From Lactifluus volemus (taxonomy: Eukaryota > Basidiomycota > Agaricomycetes > Russulales > Russulaceae): a DNA stretch of 64,000 nucleotides. Shown piece after piece: positions 12,244 through 24,100 of the stretch (positions are counted from its first letter, which is position 1; each line of letters begins with the position of its first letter). The notes under the pieces are model-generated. The model was not told the DNA's origin. It did no database searches and saw only the letters and a list, made by a program, of their open reading frames with translations. Position numbers and translations under genes: made by a program. The DNA lies in contig WTXI01000018.1 of the NCBI GenBank assembly GCA_022376515.1, forward strand, positions 558,001-622,000, in the 5' to 3' direction.

Positions 12244-12522
12244 TTAGGCATCATATGGTAGGATGCACGGCCCAGTAAGTAAAGTGTCAGCTATCTCCGT
12301 CAGGAACTTTGGCGGTTGCAAGTTCTTGGCTTCCAATTTCTTTTCGTCCCAGGCATACGCATCACGACTCAGTAAAATGACTGTGTCAACCTTCCCATCA
12401 TGGCAACAGGTGACAATAGGGTTCTCAAACAAGTCGATAACATCGAGGATCATGCAAAAAGCGCCATCGATCCTCCCGTCTTTTGGGTCCGAGACCTTCA
12501 AAAATTTCTGGATTTTTTCCAT
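12244..12522 (-). CDS. Orphan ORF of unknown function, probably a gene fragment
   Basis: I do not recognise it. The minus-strand frame of 92 codons from an ATG at 12522 has normal protein composition (IDGAFCMILDVIDLFENPIV, AYAWDEKKLEAKN) and continues open a little upstream of that ATG, as if it were the last exon of a longer gene. No partner exon with matching phase was found upstream, and the adjacent DNA holds a foldback repeat, so a transposon-derived or decayed gene is possible. Confidence 0.3.
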   Translation of the reverse strand: MEKIQKFLKVSDPKDGRIDGAFCMILDVIDLFENPIVTCCHDGKVDTVILLSRDAYAWDEKKLEAKNLQPPKFLTEIADTLLTGPCILPYDA

Positions 12523-12794
12523 GTCAATGATGTATCCTTGAATGTAACCCTACCTCACATAAGAACAAGTTTCAAAAGGACATGCGGAATTATCATACCA
12601 TAGGTTGGTAAAACATCTGAAGAATGGTGACACTAGTTATACAGTAATTAGGGGTGCAAGGCGTTTAAGTTCGGGCATTTGCGGTTTCAATCTCCGCCGA
12701 TTCTCTGATTAATCGGGTGACCGCTCCCACTGCCTGTCTCACAGTTTTCCTCGTCCCTGGTCCACTTCTCTTGGCAGGTGATATATCCAGTCTG

Positions 12795-12918
12795 GTAAAT
12801 GGGCCACATCCCTTTATAATGAAGTATGGGCCCACTGCAACCACCCAATCAATATGCACATTGATTGGGTGGTTGTGGTGGGCCCATACTTCATTATAAA
12901 GGGATGTGGCCCATTTAC
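12795..12918. repeat. Near-perfect 124-nt inverted repeat (foldback, MITE-like)
   Basis: Two arms of 59 nt (starting GTAAATGGGCCACATCCC and ending in its complement) flank a 6-nt loop. Only two adjacent positions are mismatched in the stem. Weaker similarity extends outward on both sides with small gaps, so the element may once have been longer. As a consequence both strands carry nearly the same translated frame across it. No target duplication was identified. Confidence 0.85.
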
Positions 12919-15900
12919 AAGAGCAGATCTGGAGCCTGTCACTTTCCCATTTAACTCTTTTCTTGTCTGAGCCACTGGCCTCAAACCACCTTGTATACCC
13001 ACTATCACCTGTTGTCAAACCAACCTTGCACCTCAGTGTTTTCTCTTTCTGAGAGGTTAGTATCTTATCACTATTTCCTATTGATCTAAGTTACTTATTA
13101 TCTACCTAGCCTCACTGTCCAATATTCTGCCACTGGAATGCCTGCATGATCACTTTTGCCACCAGGTCTAACTGAGAATTGCACCACCACAGGAACCTGC
13201 ACATGGGGTTGCAGAGTACTTTTATAGAATGTCTAGTTATTAATAATGTCTAATGTTTTAGAGAAGTGTCACCGTGAGATAAGGCACACAGTCGAGCATG
13301 TTACAATAAATTTGGTAACAAGCAGAGCACTGATATTACCCAATAGGGTCACATCTAGTGTACTTAGGTTGCGTAACGGTTCCCTCAAATCAAAGGAATG
13401 GAACCTCACCACCTGGATGTTGCTCCGCTGGGCCTTCGTTCTGTGCTAATGTGTTCTACCCTGACTTCAACTTCGATGGCGAGGAGGCCACACGAAACTG
13501 TGAATTGATTCGACATTTACAAAGGCCGTCGATGGTGGGGTACAGGGTCTACGTAATGTTTTTGCGCAGATCCGACAGGCCCGGTAGGTGAGGAGCAGCC
13601 GCGGAACATTGAACGATTCACCACACACAGGCTCACAGGATGGCCTGCTTCTCGTGCATCGAAGAACGCATTCAAGTCAAATGCGTCCCAAGCATTGAGC
13701 CCTCCAGAATATCCAAACTCTTCGAGGTTCGGCTGACAGGGGAAAGAAAACTACCACTTTGGCCAAGCCAGTGGCGCTTGATCTCCATCTCAAAGCCCAC
13801 TCAAAATGACTGAATTGCAGGGCAGCCCACATAGCGAGCTTTGGAAACTTGGGGATTTTATGGGCGCCGTTATGATGTACTCCTCCAACAGCTTTTCTAC
13901 AAGACAACTGGGTAAATATCCCGCTCTCAAGTCCGATGAGGGAAGGAATCGAATTGAATTTTGCTAAAGCGGAATTGTAATGGACTATCCGAGCTGACAT
14001 TGTGCCCCGCCTTGAAAAAGTCAAGGAGGGAATACGCTCATACATAACGAACAGCGCGTTGTGGCTAAGTGGGCTCCTTGCGGCGATGATCCGCTTGAGG
14101 TAACTTACTGCCTTGCGGGGACTTTATACAGCAAGAAGCCACGAGAGATGGAATGAGAAGTCAGGAGAATGGGCCAATGGTATTAACGGGGGAGGCTTAA
14201 GGTACGGGACCGGGGGAAGAGGGAATCGATGAAGGGCTTTAAAAACACCTAGACAAGAGATCGAAGTTGGAGAATCCGGTTCTCTGAAGATAGTCAGAGA
14301 TGGATGGATACGGCTGAATATTTTCCACATTCGACTCAGAGTTAATCGATGGTAACGTTCAGCCCCTTCACCGTCAAGTCGAACATACCTTGACAGGAAA
14401 TCCCAACCAAATTATTGCACGTAGCAGAGTTGACTTATCAATCACTCTATCGGGGGAGAAAGGTAGGAAGTACAAAGTGCGGAAGCTTGAAGTCGAAAAC
14501 GCGTTCAAGTTCAAAAATGAAAATGTTCCTCTCAATGCTGACATGGTTTGCAGTTTAGTACTCCTCGGCATGAAATGGGGCACGATGGATGCAACGTGAG
14601 TGCAGGGTGAAGGCCAGGATAATGATGGAGAAAGTGAGTGATGTGCGTGTGAAATCTGTGTACTTCCTCCTTACCGGAACGGGGCATCTCGGGTGGGGTT
14701 GGTAACGGCTCGGCGACAGGTGAAGACCTTAACTGGGAATTAACAGTTCAAGGCAAGGCAGAATGGCCAGCAGGACAGCATGACGAAAAGGAAGAGGTGA
14801 CAAAGGGAAGAGACAGTGAAATAGCTAGCGGTGGCAGGCAGAGACAGCAATGGGTGGAGATGAATTGCAGCTGGGATGCTGCGAAAAGTTGGATTCCGGA
14901 AGGATCCGATAGCCTTATCGCACTGAACCTTTAAACCTTCCTCCAATGCATCGGCCGCGACGCGCAGGCCAGAGGTGCCAATTTCACGTCGGATTTGAGC
15001 TTGTATGTTTCGACGAGACGATTATAATACATGGCAAAGGTGACGCACTGGATAACGAATCAAGGTTAAACTCACATCAAGAAGGTTGTTCGCACCGAGT
15101 TGGGGTGAGAATGCCACACAAAAGCCCGCACAGCTGCAGGCAAATCTCACAGGACGATACTCGTCAACCATAAGATCACTAAACCTACAGACAATGCAGC
15201 CTGAGACATGGTGATAGATGTGCGATGGATTGGTCGGGGTACACAAATGAATATCGTCTTAGATTGAGAAGGTGCATATGGGTGTCTATTCCGCTAGTGT
15301 AGGGTGTGTGCTGTGCATATACTCGCCCGATGTGGGAAAAAATCGCGAGGCGAGTCATAGGACTGATTCGGTGTCTCCTCTAAAGGTCTTTCGCCGCGGC
15401 GATGCGCAGGATAATGCGGATGAACTAAATCTCGCCGTGGTTGATGTCGCCTTGAATAACGTGCTGTCAGAAAAGGAAAAAAAGGCGGTTAATACATGGA
15501 GCAGCGACTCGAATTCGAGGGAGAAAGCATGGGTTATTATTACTTTGAGATCAAACACAGTAGTCCGTCCATGATAATAAAGAGATAAGCTGCCAGTAAA
15601 ACTGAGAGAGGCTCAAGTTGTCAAAATCTCTCTTGGAGCTTAAGGCTGCCTCGGGCCGCGGGTCGTGACACTTCCACCTGTGAAAGCGAAGGGGGAACTT
15701 GAAGGGTAGAATGCTTAAGGAGACGCTTGTTAGTGTCCGACGGTGTGGGCGAAACAACGAAGGCTGTGGAACGTGTCAGTAACTAGACGACTTGACGATA
15801 TCGTGATAGAAACCAAGTGCTCGAATGGAGGGTGGAATCACCCACGTTCAAGACAGGCACATCAAAACATGTTTTTCGGGAGTGAAGAGAGAGAGAACGC

Positions 15901-16014
15901 CACCAGTGGCTGTCACTGTGGTCGGTCCGAGTCCGGGGTTGAGAGTCACTCAGAGCGAGACCACGACCACGAGTACGAACCAGAGTTCAGCTCACTTCCA
16001 CCACAAATTTCGCT

Positions 16015-17767
16015 ATGTACGAGTCTTCATCACGGCCAAACTCATCTTATTTCAATGATTCATACCCCCGGGGGCCAGCACCAGACCCCTCTCAACTAGA
16101 CGACGGTCCGCAAAGACCAGCTTCCCAACATCTTTCGCCTCACTTAGACCAGCAATACGACGCTGATGATGACTATATTCCCTCAGACGAGCCTCGTCCT
16201 TCTCATCGTTCTCGTCCCTCGTCTCAACTTTTACCGGCAGGAGCACCACCCCCACCACCTCATCAACAGTATTCCCCTCAAATGCAACCCCAGTATATTG
16301 ACGATGATATCACACCCTCTCCCGAGGCGGACGACTTTTATCAGAGTGATCAAGCACTATATAGGTCTGCACTCGGTCCTCCTCGTTCAATCACAACCCA
16401 GTCCGTTCGCGCCCATTCCCCGCCCCCAGGACCGATCCTCGATCATTCTCACCTACGGCCTGGAAAACAAGCTGCCCTCCTCTCCCACGAACGAACACTC
16501 GAGCTCTACCGTGCAAATGCCAAGAAGACTCAAGACCCGGATATCCAGTTCGAATTTGCCGTCTTTATGGTCGATGCCTCCAAGACGCTCCCCATCCCCG
16601 AGCTCACCCCAGCCAACGTGATAGACGTTGAAAAGGCGATCGAAAAACGTGAAGACCTCATAAAGGAGGCTACATCACTCTTAAAGCGCAATGCCGACCG
16701 TGGACACATGCCCTCTCAGTACTTCCTCGCGGACTGTTTTGCAAATGGTATTGGGACCCACAAGAACCGCCAAGACTTTGATCGCGCCTTCCCCCTTTTC
16801 ATCCTCGCTGCTAAGCATGGCCACCCGGATGCTGCGTATCGTGCTGGTACATGCTGCGAGAACGGCTGGGGCTGCCGGAGGGAGTCTGCCAAGGCAGTTC
16901 AATTTTACCGCAAAGCCGCAGCTTCTTCCCATCCCGGTTCGCTCTACCGGCTCGGCCTTGCCGAACTCAACGGAGAACTCGGTTTGTCGAAGCGGCCAAA
17001 GGAAGGTGTCAAGTGGCTCAAGCGCTCCGCTGAGCATGCTACCGCAGAGTTCCCTCATGCGCTCCACGAGCTCGCGCTCCTCCATGAACGGGGTATCGAC
17101 AACGTCGTATTTGTTGACTATGAATATTCCGCAGAGCTCCTTGCGCAGGCCGCGGAGCTTGGTTATGCTCCAAGTGCTTACCGTCTCGGAGAGTGCTATG
17201 AATACGGCAAAATGGGTTGCCCACAGGACCCCGCACTCTCCATCCACTACTATGTGTGTCATGACCCTAAATTCACATCCATCCCCACCAGCTGATCGGT
17301 TCTCCCTTTCTACGTAGAACATTGCTGCCCAGCAGAACCACCGCGACGCGTGTTTTGCTCTGACAGCTTGGTATCTCGTCGGCTCTCCTGGGGTTCTCCC
17401 ACAGTCAGATACTGAGGCGTTCCTCTGGGCCAAACGCGCTGCCGATGGGGGACTTGCAAAGGCCATGTATGCCGTGGGATATTTTTATGAGGTTGGTATT
17501 GGAACATCACCCGACCAACACGAGTGCGTTTGATTTGTCTAACGAGCTGACTTGACTTGACTACTAATGAATCCGCGCGACTTTGGCCACGGAATGCACA
17601 GAGCAACCGCGATGTATAAAAAGGCTGCGGAGCTCGGTGACAGGCGTGCGGCACAGCGTCTGCGTGGGGATGTGGCTGGGCCAGTTGCCGCAGATTCGAT
17701 AGTGCAACGGGATCAGGATGGCGGTGATATGCCGCGAGGAAAGGACAAGGACTGTGTCATCATGTAG
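16015..17767 (+). CDS. SKT5: Chitin synthase activator of the Skt5/Chs4 family (Sel1 repeats, CAAX box)
   Basis: Activates and anchors class IV chitin synthase (Chs3 type) at sites of wall growth. Three exons, 16015-17253, 17318-17523 and 17602-17767, join in phase to give 536 aa. Residues 1-150 are Pro/Ser/Asp-rich and disordered. From about residue 190 a series of Sel1-like helical repeats follows (for example AAKHGHPDAAYRAGTCCENG, RKAAASSHPGSLYRLGLAEL, AAELGYAPSAYRLGECYEYG, KKAAELGDRRAAQRL). The last residues are DKDCVIM, a CAAX box for farnesylation that fits membrane attachment in this family. Neighbours give no functional link; the 3' end faces ASK1 across about 290 bp. Confidence 0.9.
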
Positions 17768-18053
17768 AGTGGACTTTTTTTTTTACGTAACTTACCATTT
17801 GGATGGAGCAGGGTCGTCGCCGGTTCGTCGGTTGGGGTGCGTGAACTAAGTTACAATCCGCTAACTTAGCCTTGGACTTTTTTTCCTTTCCTTTCCTTTC
17901 CTTTTTTCTTTTACTCACCGGCGACTGGGTTCGTTTTAGCTTCCGATATTATGAAGCCGCACTTATGCCTTGTATACCTGCATACTCCACCTCTACCCAT
18001 CCTCCACGTACAATACAGTATAGTACAGCAGTAGTAAAAAGAACCGCTCATTT
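17768..18053. other. Convergent 3' intergenic region
   Basis: Separates the 3' ends of SKT5 and ASK1. It contains T-rich runs (TTTTTTTT near 17775, TTTCC repeats near 17880-17905) that could serve 3'-end formation. No gene is seen. Confidence 0.4.
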
Positions 18054-20184
18054 TCAATACCACCATTGCTTTCTGCACTCAACACACTGATCACCCACCC
18101 CGTCACCTCTACCGCCTCCCCATGGAGTCGGGCTCTCCTCAACGTGTCCCGCCCGCGCTAATTGCGTACCAATACCCATCGTGTCCTGCAACAAGTCCTC
18201 GCCAAGCATGCGCAACTGCGACGGCGCCACCTCGCGACCTGCACGTCGCACCCCAAACAAGGTCTCCTCTTCTCCCTCAACCCTCTCGCCGCCGTCAAAC
18301 GAGTCAAACGAATCATCATACTCCCCCGTGTCGTCTTGTGCGGAGAGCGCACGCGCACGCGCAAACGGGTGCACCGGCGCGAGCGCGCGGCGGCGGCATC
18401 TGCATCGAGCGAGTCGTCAAAATCGCCATCATCATCCGGCTCGTCGTCGTCGTCATCGTGGTCATCATAGTCGTGTCGCCCGCGCTGGCGTGAGGCCAAT
18501 AAGAACGCAGCACTCGGATGGGCCGTGTTGTGCACCGAGTCTTCGCCAGAGGATGAAAATGTGGACGTGGACGTGGACGCATCATCGCCTTCGGGTATCG
18601 CGTCGATGGAAGTAACTACCCCTTCTATGCTTGCTGTTGATGCCCTTCCTGCCGTTGGGAACACCTCACCGGAGGCAGGAACGGGCGTCTCGGGTGGACC
18701 CATGTCGTGCGCGATCGCAGGTGCTGGAGGTACGGGTGTAGTATAGTACGACGGCGTCGACAGTGCGTTGTCCGGGATCGATGTGGAGGAAGAGGAGGCG
18801 GGTGCTGAGGCGGCGACCTCGGAGTCCCACCAGTGCTGAGGGTTCTGCCCGAGCCCGAGCCCGACTCGGCGCATCATGCTATCGAGTTCCAGGCTCGCAC
18901 TGCTCTGGCTCGTGCCCGTGCCGCGGGTGTACCTGGCAAGAGAAGGCGGTGTTGGCACTGAGCTGCCACTGCCACTCGCACTGATGCTGGGATCGCGACC
19001 AGCAACGCGCAGACCTTCGCGCACGAGCGCGTGGCGGATATTCTCCGCCGCGCTCTTGGCAGGTGAGCGGCCGAGGGTGGGGAGTGTGGCAAACGGGACC
19101 ATGACTGGCGGTGACATGCCAATAGATAAGGTGGCATCCTCGTTTGTTATTGAAAAGGACGGGGTCGGTTTAGGGGAGCGTAGGTCGACGATGCCTGACC
19201 AATTGCGGGGGTCAGAATGTGCAGGGAGGTACGGGTTACGCGCAGGTGTTGCGGGCTTGGGCCGAAATACGAGCGGTGCACGTGGGTTTGTGCTATGTGT
19301 TTTGGCTCGCGTATGATGGAAGGTGCTGGTGCTGGTGCTGGCCGCGTGGTCTCATCAATCGTAACTGTAGTATTGGCATCAGAAGTAAAATCCGATTCGG
19401 AGAATATTGACGAAGAAATTGACGCTGGCTCGGGTTCTGCGCGGGCAAACTGGCGTAGGTCACGGTCCAGGCGGACGAGCGGAGACTCGATTGATGCGCT
19501 CCAAGACGGATCAGCAACGGCGGCTGTGGTGTGAAGGAGGTGTCATTCACTCCCTGTGCCCTTGCGGTAGCCGCTGCCGGAGTGGAGGAGGCTGCGGCGT
19601 GTGCAGGGAGAAAGGAACCTTCAGAGGGTGTACGATTCGGGTCAAAGGTGTCAACGTTCGATCCCGAGGCGATGGATGGATCTCCAGGGCCAGAAACGGC
19701 GATTGGTTCGTCCAAAGATGCGGCCGATGACGGTTCTTGGTGGGAAAAGTCATCGTAAGTAGGTATACGGACTTGAGCAGCCTCCTCATAGAAAGATGTC
19801 CAGAACTAAAGAATGGCATGTATCAGGCGTGTAACAGGTCAGGTACACACAGACATACTTTGGCTGCTTCGCGTACAGGTTCTGTACCAATAGAGTAGCG
19901 CTTGAACGCGGGCAAAATTCGCTGTGAAAGTACTTGTTGCATCTTGGAAAAGTCAGCGTCAATGTCCTGTAGCGAGATGAAATCAGGGTATGGTGCTTCT
20001 GGAAACCATCAATAGGGCGTACCTGGAGCTTCAGGGTGATGAGCTGGTCGATTTGGTCAATCTGATCGTTAACGGAAGCTGTAGTGTCAAGGCCGGGAAC
20101 AATGATGGATGCAGGATCTACGCTGGGCTTCCATCTGGGAGGGTTTGGATGTATGGGGTCTAATTCCTTGATAGGTTGGGGCAT
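18054..20184 (-). CDS. ASK1: DASH/DAM1 complex subunit Ask1
   Basis: Kinetochore protein of the DASH ring that couples chromosomes to spindle microtubules. The start is MPQPIKELDPIHPNPPRW at 20184. The family core follows across the first introns: IDQIDQLITLKLQ, then DIDADFSKMQQVLSQRILPAFKRYS and EPVREAAK, then FWTSFYEEAAQ. Later conserved blocks are DPSWSASIESPLVRLDRDLR, DPRNWSGIVDLRSPKPTPSF and, at the C-terminus, LRMLGEDLLQDTMGIGTQLA with VEESPTPWG. The middle and end are Ser/Thr/Asp-rich. Two frame changes (about 19500-19640 and 19300-19440) can be explained by introns with correct phase. A third near 18371-18400, in a GC-rich triplet run, needs one extra base. The gene may be intact in the organism. 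Confidence 0.87.
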
Positions 20185-20701
20185 CTCGAAGCTACAGTTG
20201 ACTGTGGCCTGTTGAATGATTGATTGTAATTACAGTACCTGTTAAGTGAAAAGAAAAGATAAGAATAGGAACTTCAGCGTCTGAACGTGAACCGCTGAGG
20301 GGTTAGCCACGAAGGTAGTCCGCCTATGTGCTCTCTATGCTGCCAGCATGGCAGAATACTCGAGAAAGAGTGCAAAATGCGCAAACGATAACCGAGCTCA
20401 GAGGTTCGTGATCTCGAAATATCTCAACACCCACAGTCTCAATCAACACTGGCTTTTTTTATAGCATGTATACAGTACTGTGTAAATGTATTCCATGTAG
20501 AAATAGAGCAGGATCCTGAGTTACTATCATATTCCTTTTTTCACCATTGTCACATTGGTCGCTGTCTGATGGATTACGAACCTCTGATCGGTGCACACCG
20601 CTTTAGGGCTGGAAAATGCTTATACTACCAACATAACCCAGGTTTTTGAATAATGATACGCGCTTGTTGTTGTTGACGACGACAACCCGTCACGACGAAT
20701 T

Positions 20702-20709
20702 TGACGTCA
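20702..20709. promoter_or_regulatory. TGACGTCA palindrome (CRE/ATF type) in the ASK1-mucin intergenic region
   Basis: A perfect TGACGTCA lies in the 1 kb between the divergent starts of ASK1 (20184) and the mucin-like gene (21196). A CACGTCACGTG stretch follows within 10 bp. Both are bZIP/bHLH-type motifs. Function is inferred from the motif only. Confidence 0.3.
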
Positions 20710-21195
20710 AACACGTCACGTGTCTTCTTGACGATTACCGCATCGGTTCCCCCGGAATTTGGCTCCATTACTTGGTTTCAATATCTGAACAGGCTGTCTT
20801 ACTAGCGTTACAACTTGGGTGCAGTATTAGTAGCTGGTTGGGCTGGGTAAAGACATTCAAACTTTCCGCGAGGAAAAGCTGGTGAGGAGCTGGAGGAGAG
20901 CTAGAGCCTCGAGAGAGGCGTCAAGGGTGACCGTATCATTTGTGCCTAACACCATCCAGGTCGCGACGTCTCATGGCGGAACTTGGTTACAGTCCGAACG
21001 TATCTTGTCCCTTATAGGGAGCATGACTCTAACATGGCTTAACCTCTTTTTTCTTTCTGACCCCCCATGACCCTCCACAGCTGAGATCAGTTTTTGCTTC
21101 CGTGCGGAAAATCCTGCTCCGTGCAGCTTTCCTGGCAAACTCTTCTCGAGGCCTTCCTTTTCTCCTTTTCTCCATCTTTTTTTTTTCGAGCCTCG

Positions 21196-24100
21196 ATGGC
21201 TCCCTTACAATTGGATGCGTCCTGGAGGCGCGCCCAACCTCTCACTTCATCAGCTGGTGTCGGGGCAGTCGGTAAGACCTCTGGTACGAGATTAAAATGC
21301 TTTTCGATCGAGGGGTCTCCTCACTTTCGTCGTATTTACAGCTTCCGGACAGCAGAGCGGCTCGCGGGACGGCCTTATAACATCTACTCGGAGCTTGGAC
21401 ACCACCTCGTCGCTTACGGAACATATATCTTCTGCAATCTCCCGTTCATCCACACCTAGCGTGATTTCCAGCAGCGGTATGTGCCACCGTGCTTGAGATC
21501 TCGTATACGTAGGGCTCATATCGCGTTGCGGCATTACTTAGTTCACATATCATCAACACCTGTGTCAAGTCCTGTCGCTACGAATACTACACCACCTTCA
21601 GGCACTACGTCATCGCACTCTCTTGGTGCGTTGCTTGAGATTCCGTAAACGTATCGCTCACATTGTGTCGCGGCATTACCTAGTTTACACCTCATCGACT
21701 CTCAGGTCAAGCCCTGTTGCAACAAATACTACACCACCTTTCACCGCTGGTGCAGGGACATCTTCGCACTCTCTTGGTGGCGGTGCGTTGCTTGAGATCT
21801 CGTAAACATATTGCTGATACTGTGCCGTGGCATTACATAGTCCACACCTCGTCAACACCTGGGTCAAGTCCTGTTGTAACGAATATTACACCTTCCGCCA
21901 CTGATGTAGGAACGTCTTCGCACTCTCTTGGTGCGTTGTCTGAAAATTTCGTAAACTTATAACATATTGCTCATATTGTGTCGCTGCATCACCTAGTCCA
22001 TACACCATCAACACCTGTATCAAGTCCTGTTGCTACGAACACTACACCACCTTCTGCCACTGATACAGTAACATCTTCTCAGTCTCTTGGTGCGTTGCTT
22101 GAGATTTCGTAAACATAATTCCTCATTTGTGTGCCTAGTCTACGCCTCATCTACACCCAAGTCAAGCCCTGTTGCAACAAATACTACACCACCTTTCACC
22201 ACTGGTGCAGGAACATCTTCGCCCTCTCCTGGTGGCGGTGCGTTTCTTGAGATTTCGTAAACATATTGCTCATTTTGTCGCGGCATTACCTAGTGTACAC
22301 CTCATCAACACCTGGGTCAAGTCCTATTGTAACGAATACTACACCAGCTTCAAGTTCCACCACTGATGCAGGAACATCTTCACACTCCCTTGGTGTGTTG
22401 CTTGAAATTTTGTAAACATATCGCTCATATTGTGCCGCTGCACTATCTAGTCTACACCTCATCAACACCCGGGTCAAGCCCTGTTGCAACAAATACTACA
22501 CCACCTTTCACCACTGGTGCGGGAACATCTTCGCTCTCTCCTGGTGGCGGTGCGTTTCTTGAGATTTCGTAAACATGTTGCTCATTGTGTCGCGGCATTG
22601 CATAGTGTACACCTCATCAACACCTGGGTCAAGTCTTATTGTAACGAATACTACACCAGCTTCAAGTTCTACCACTGATGTAGGAACATCTTCAAACACT
22701 CTTGGTGCGTTCCTTGAGATTTGTGAAACATATTGCTCATATTGTGTCGCGGCATTACCTAGTCCACACCTCACCCACACCTGCGTCAAGTCCTGTTGTA
22801 TCGAATACTGCACCACCTTCCACCAATGATACAGGAACGTCTTCGCAGCCTCTCGGTGGCGGTGCGTTGGTAATGACTTCTGATGTAATCGGTATTGACG
22901 GAGATTGGAAAAACCCACATTTGACTCCTTAATTAGAATCTCTGTCGACGGGTCAACCGACAAGTTTCCCTTCCTCGAACACTTCGACGTCTTCTGCCTC
23001 TAGCCCAGATTCTACGACATATGTTGTCACTAGGTTCGGCTCCCTGTCGTGACGTCCTCCGAGGCAGAAGTGCGTACTGACTAAATCAACAGCAGTTCTT
23101 TGCCGTCTTCCAACTTATTGCCGGCAGTCACGACAACGTCCTCGTCAACTTTGATAGCTGCAGATGCTCTTCATGTCGTCTTTTCATCACCCCTGGATGC
23201 TCAAATTACAGCTCAGACGTCTATATTTACATCTAGCACCCCGGGTCCTTCACCGACTCCCAGTGGCACGAGCTCAGCTGCCACTGGTAACGTGTCATCC
23301 TTGTTACAACAAACGATAGCGCTGCCCACGACGAACACACCGATAAATTTCTCCCTTACTCCTACTCCTCGTCGACGCTGGACATCAGCACTGACCAGGG
23401 CAGTGGTTTGTCTAGCACTGCAGGTGAAAAACTTGTTAATAACCTAGATGTTCTTGTCGATCCTGCATATTCGACCCTCTTGTCATCTACGACTACGAGC
23501 TCGGAGGCGACTTCATCTTCTAACACCTTAATTACCACGACCACCGTGATCGCGCCGGTGTTAGCAATAACTTCAACGCCGGCCTCGAACACTATGTCGA
23601 GCTCGGCACCCACCTCAATCGACAACGCAACAAAGGCCAGTGGAGAATCCCTTGCAATAAACAATGCATCTCCTGAACTCCCTATCAATGCATCGCCTCC
23701 AATCGGCAAGACTACTGGCTCGAATGACGTCCCTGTTTCAAGTGTCGATGATGTGGCTAATTCTGCTGCCAGCGAGGCAACGGCTATCAGCGGAGGCACT
23801 ACTGGCCGCCCGACAAAGGCCAGTGGAGAATCCCTCGAAATGAACAATGCGTCTCCTGAACTTCCCAATGCGTCACCTCCAAAGGGCAAGACTAAGACTA
23901 CTGGCTCGGATAACGTGTCTGTTCCAAGTATCAATGATGTGGCCAATTCTGCTGCCAGCGAGGTAACGGCTATCAGCGGAGGCACTGCTGACCGCCCGAC
24001 AAAGGCCAATGGAGCATCCCTCGAAATGAACAATGCGTCTCCTGAACTTCCTATCAATGCGTCGCCTCCAAAGGGCAAGGCTAAGACTACTGGTTCGGAT

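Larger units (their letters stand above)
11718..16014. other. Gene-poor 4.3 kb stretch with degraded coding fragments
   Basis: No complete gene could be assembled here. Apart from the ORF at 12244-12522 and the foldback at 12795-12918, a minus-strand fragment at about 14880-15209 looks protein-like. It starts MSQAALS at 15209 and includes a frame with EIGTSGLRVAADALEEGLKV. Its exon phases do not fit together, so it may be a relic. The remainder shows only short frames in shifting phases. Confidence 0.4.

Noticed and set aside
12717..13008. Two frames on opposite strands with nearly the same protein
   Set aside because: This is the expected result of the palindrome at 12795-12918, not two genes.
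14374..15760. Second proteasome-like gene suspected from an FCVAF segment
   Set aside because: Only a few residues match, exon phases conflict and no other family block is found nearby.
18122..18615. Plus-strand frames opposite ASK1
   Set aside because: They mirror the acidic repeat-rich C-terminal part of ASK1; the conserved protein is on the minus strand.
21542..22861. CRISPR-like array (regular repeats with variable spacers)
   Set aside because: The unit is an exon plus intron with splice signals and phase; the genome is eukaryotic.
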